DNA from: JACKII01 sp965222315
GTDB lineage: Bacteria > Pseudomonadota > Alphaproteobacteria > Bin95
DNA: 64,000 nucleotides
Direction: 5' to 3'
Assembly: GCA_965222315.1 (NCBI GenBank)
Contig: OZ244951.1
Location: 620,001 to 684,000 of the forward strand
Part shown: positions 62,594-64,000 of the stretch, piece after piece
Layout: every line of letters begins with the position of its first letter
Position numbering within the stretch: the stretch's first letter is position 1
The notes under the pieces: generated by a model
The model's input: only the letters and a program-made list of their open reading frames with translations
What the model was told of the DNA's origin: nothing
Database searches by the model: none
Translations under genes and position numbers: made by a program

Positions 62594-63580
62594 GTGAAAG
62601 TTCTCGTTACCGGCGGTGCTGGCTTAATCGGGTCACATTTGATCCGTCGTTTGTTGAATGATGGCCACGAGGTCATGGCGCTCGACGACTTCACTTATTC
62701 CTATACCGGCAAGCCGTCGGCCAGTATCATGCACGACATCAACGTGCGTGTAGAGGTGCTGCTGAAAGGCGCCAGGATTGAGCGTTGCTCGACCATGGAA
62801 AAGACGAAAATGCGCAGCATTTTCATGGAATTCAAACCGGACGTTGTCTGTCACCTGGCGGCCATTCCGCTGGTTACCGTAGCGACTGCCCATGTTGAGT
62901 CGGCTTTCAATTCACTGTCGACCGGTCTGGTCAACGTCCTGGAAATCATGCGGGATTCGCCGTGGACCAAACGGTTCGTCTATGCGTCATCATCCATGAC
63001 CTACGGCAACTTCGAGATCGACCCAATGCCGGAGGATGGCCCGCAGAAGCCGCTGAATATCTATGGCGGACTGAAGCTCGCTGGCGAAGTATTGACCAAG
63101 TCCTACCTATTCCCGACCGGTATGGAGCATGTAATCGTGCGTCCGTCGGCGGTCTATGGCCCGACCGATCAGCACCGCCGTGTCGTTCAGAAATTCTGCG
63201 AGAACGCCCTGATTGGCGAGCCCGTCTTGGTGAAAGCCGCGAACGACCACATCATGGATTTCACCTATGTGGAAGACATTGCGCAGGGCTTCCACCTGGC
63301 ATGCACCCACGCAAATGCGGCAGGCGAAGCGTTCAACATGACCTTCGGCGCGGCCCGCCGCCTGACGGAACTGGTCGATGTGATCAAGGAATACGAGCCG
63401 AGCATCCAGACCGCGTCCGACGATATTGACGATAGCGATCGTCCTACACGCGGAACCTTGTCGGTCGAAAAGGCACGCTCCATGCTGGGTTATGCGCCCG
63501 AATGGCCGCTCGAGCAGGGGATCAAAGCCTATCTCGAGTATATGCGGGGCGCGGAGTATCTCAATCGGGGAGTGGCGTGA
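62594..63580 (+). CDS. NAD-dependent nucleotide-sugar epimerase/dehydratase
   Basis: A 328-residue extended SDR. KVLVTGGAGLIGSHLI is the NAD loop; ASSSMTYG and IYGGLKLAGE give the Ser and the Tyr-x3-Lys pair; DFTYVEDIAQGF is the usual C-terminal segment. The GTG at 62594 with GGAGGA eight bases upstream is chosen; the ATG at 62579 overlaps this site and lacks its own. UDP-glucuronate or UDP-GlcNAc 4-epimerase-like chemistry is likely. It overlaps the DegT gene (TGATG). Confidence 0.88.
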   Translation: MKVLVTGGAGLIGSHLIRRLLNDGHEVMALDDFTYSYTGKPSASIMHDINVRVEVLLKGARIERCSTMEKTKMRSIFMEFKPDVVCHLAAIPLVTVATAHVESAFNSLSTGLVNVLEIMRDSPWTKRFVYASSSMTYGNFEIDPMPEDGPQKPLNIYGGLKLAGEVLTKSYLFPTGMEHVIVRPSAVYGPTDQHRRVVQKFCENALIGEPVLVKAANDHIMDFTYVEDIAQGFHLACTHANAAGEAFNMTFGAARRLTELVDVIKEYEPSIQTASDDIDDSDRPTRGTLSVEKARSMLGYAPEWPLEQGIKAYLEYMRGAEYLNRGVA

Positions 63581-64000
63581 TGGCAGAATCGGTACCGCAA
63601 ATCCCGTTCTTTGGAGCGGGCCGGGAAAATGTTTCGATTGAGGAACAACTGCAGCAGGTTTTCTCCCGCGTTATGCATGAGGGCAAACTGCTCAACGGGC
63701 CGGAGGTCTTCAAATTCGAGGATCGCCTGAAGGAATTGACCGGCCGCGAGTACGCGGTCGCCGTCAATTCTGCGACTGACGCCCTTTATTTCACGATGAA
63801 GGGTTTGGGGATTGGGCCTGGCGATGAGGTGTTGGTTCCCGCCTACACCTTTGTCGCCTCGGCCGATTGCATTACCCGCGCCGGCGCGACCCCTGTATTC
63901 GTGGATGTGATCGACCCCCGGGATTCTAATTATGGCGCGCCCGCAACCATGGATCTTGCCATGGCGGAGAAGGCGATCACGCCGCGGACCAAGGCCATGA
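63580..64000 (+). CDS. DegT/DnrJ/EryC1 family aminotransferase, 5' part (runs off the right edge)
   Basis: The first 140 residues of a PLP-dependent sugar aminotransferase. GKLLNGPEVFKFEDRLKELTG, AVNSATDALYFTMKGLGIGPG and DEVLVPAYTFVASAD are the family's N-terminal signature; FVDV and the later lysine domain lie partly outside. The ATG at 63580 overlaps the epimerase stop by one base. It would aminate a 3- or 4-keto sugar nucleotide made by the upstream epimerase, which suggests an amino-sugar in a surface glycan. Confidence 0.9.
   Translation, partial: MAESVPQIPFFGAGRENVSIEEQLQQVFSRVMHEGKLLNGPEVFKFEDRLKELTGREYAVAVNSATDALYFTMKGLGIGPGDEVLVPAYTFVASADCITRAGATPVFVDVIDPRDSNYGAPATMDLAMAEKAITPRTKAM

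Overview
The window is GC-rich chromosomal DNA from an alphaproteobacterium. Pointers are an F1 ATP synthase operon in the order atpH-A-G-D-C with no F0 genes beside it, a DivK-PleD two-component pair, a DUF484-xerC pair, a Pol IV with an N-terminal zinc ribbon, and many CoA-metabolism genes (enoyl-CoA hydratase, MaoC hydratases, a single-chain acyl-CoA carboxylase). Rhodospirillales-like bacteria fit, but the order is an inference. I recognised no tRNA, rRNA, CRISPR array, transposase or complete prophage.

Layout. 1-8 kb: the 5' part of a cyclooxygenase-like haem peroxidase cut by the left edge, a small unknown gene, a VOC protein, a thiazole/pyrimidine-type ABC importer operon (thiZ-thiX-thiY) under a TPP riboswitch, an enoyl-CoA hydratase and a lone HyuA-type hydantoinase/oxoprolinase. 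8-10.6 kb: four overlapping or abutting envelope genes, a CsgG-like lipoprotein, a small lipoprotein, a DUF4810 lipoprotein and a DUF799 lipoprotein, closed by a hairpin terminator shared with atpC. 10.6-18 kb: the F1 ATP synthase operon, then priA. 18-21 kb: transaldolase-like aldolase, DUF484, xerC and a GNAT acetyltransferase with overlapping ends. 21-31 kb: metabolic and transport genes, including an arylsulfotransferase-like protein, an FAD hydroxylase, a tartrate/isopropylmalate-type dehydrogenase, a DppBC permease pair with no ATPase or binding protein beside it, and glyoxalase II. 31-40 kb: FKBP isomerase, Pol IV, divK-pleD, a MaoC/SDR/LLM cluster, a YeeE/YedE pair, and one visibly AT-rich gene of foreign look. 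40-54.6 kb: a single-chain BC-BCCP-CT carboxylase, a gamma-glutamyltransferase homologue, a large calcium-motif surface protein with a perfect FNR box upstream, a split TPP decarboxylase, MFS transporter, polysaccharide deacetylase, hot-dog hydratases and a GST. 54.9-64 kb: a large RTX protein followed by a surface-polysaccharide region (two GT4 glycosyltransferases around a divergent promoter with an exact direct repeat, a PhyH oxygenase, an NAD-sugar epimerase and a DegT aminotransferase cut by the right edge).

How the parts may work together. The right third looks devoted to the cell surface: two large proteins without signal peptides that share an acidic-aromatic C-terminal tail typical of type I secretion cargo, plus glycan-building genes. 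Export machinery for them is not in the window. PleD, a diguanylate cyclase, is the sort of regulator that governs such surface traits, but no direct link is visible here. All functional calls rest on reading motifs by eye; no database search was run.
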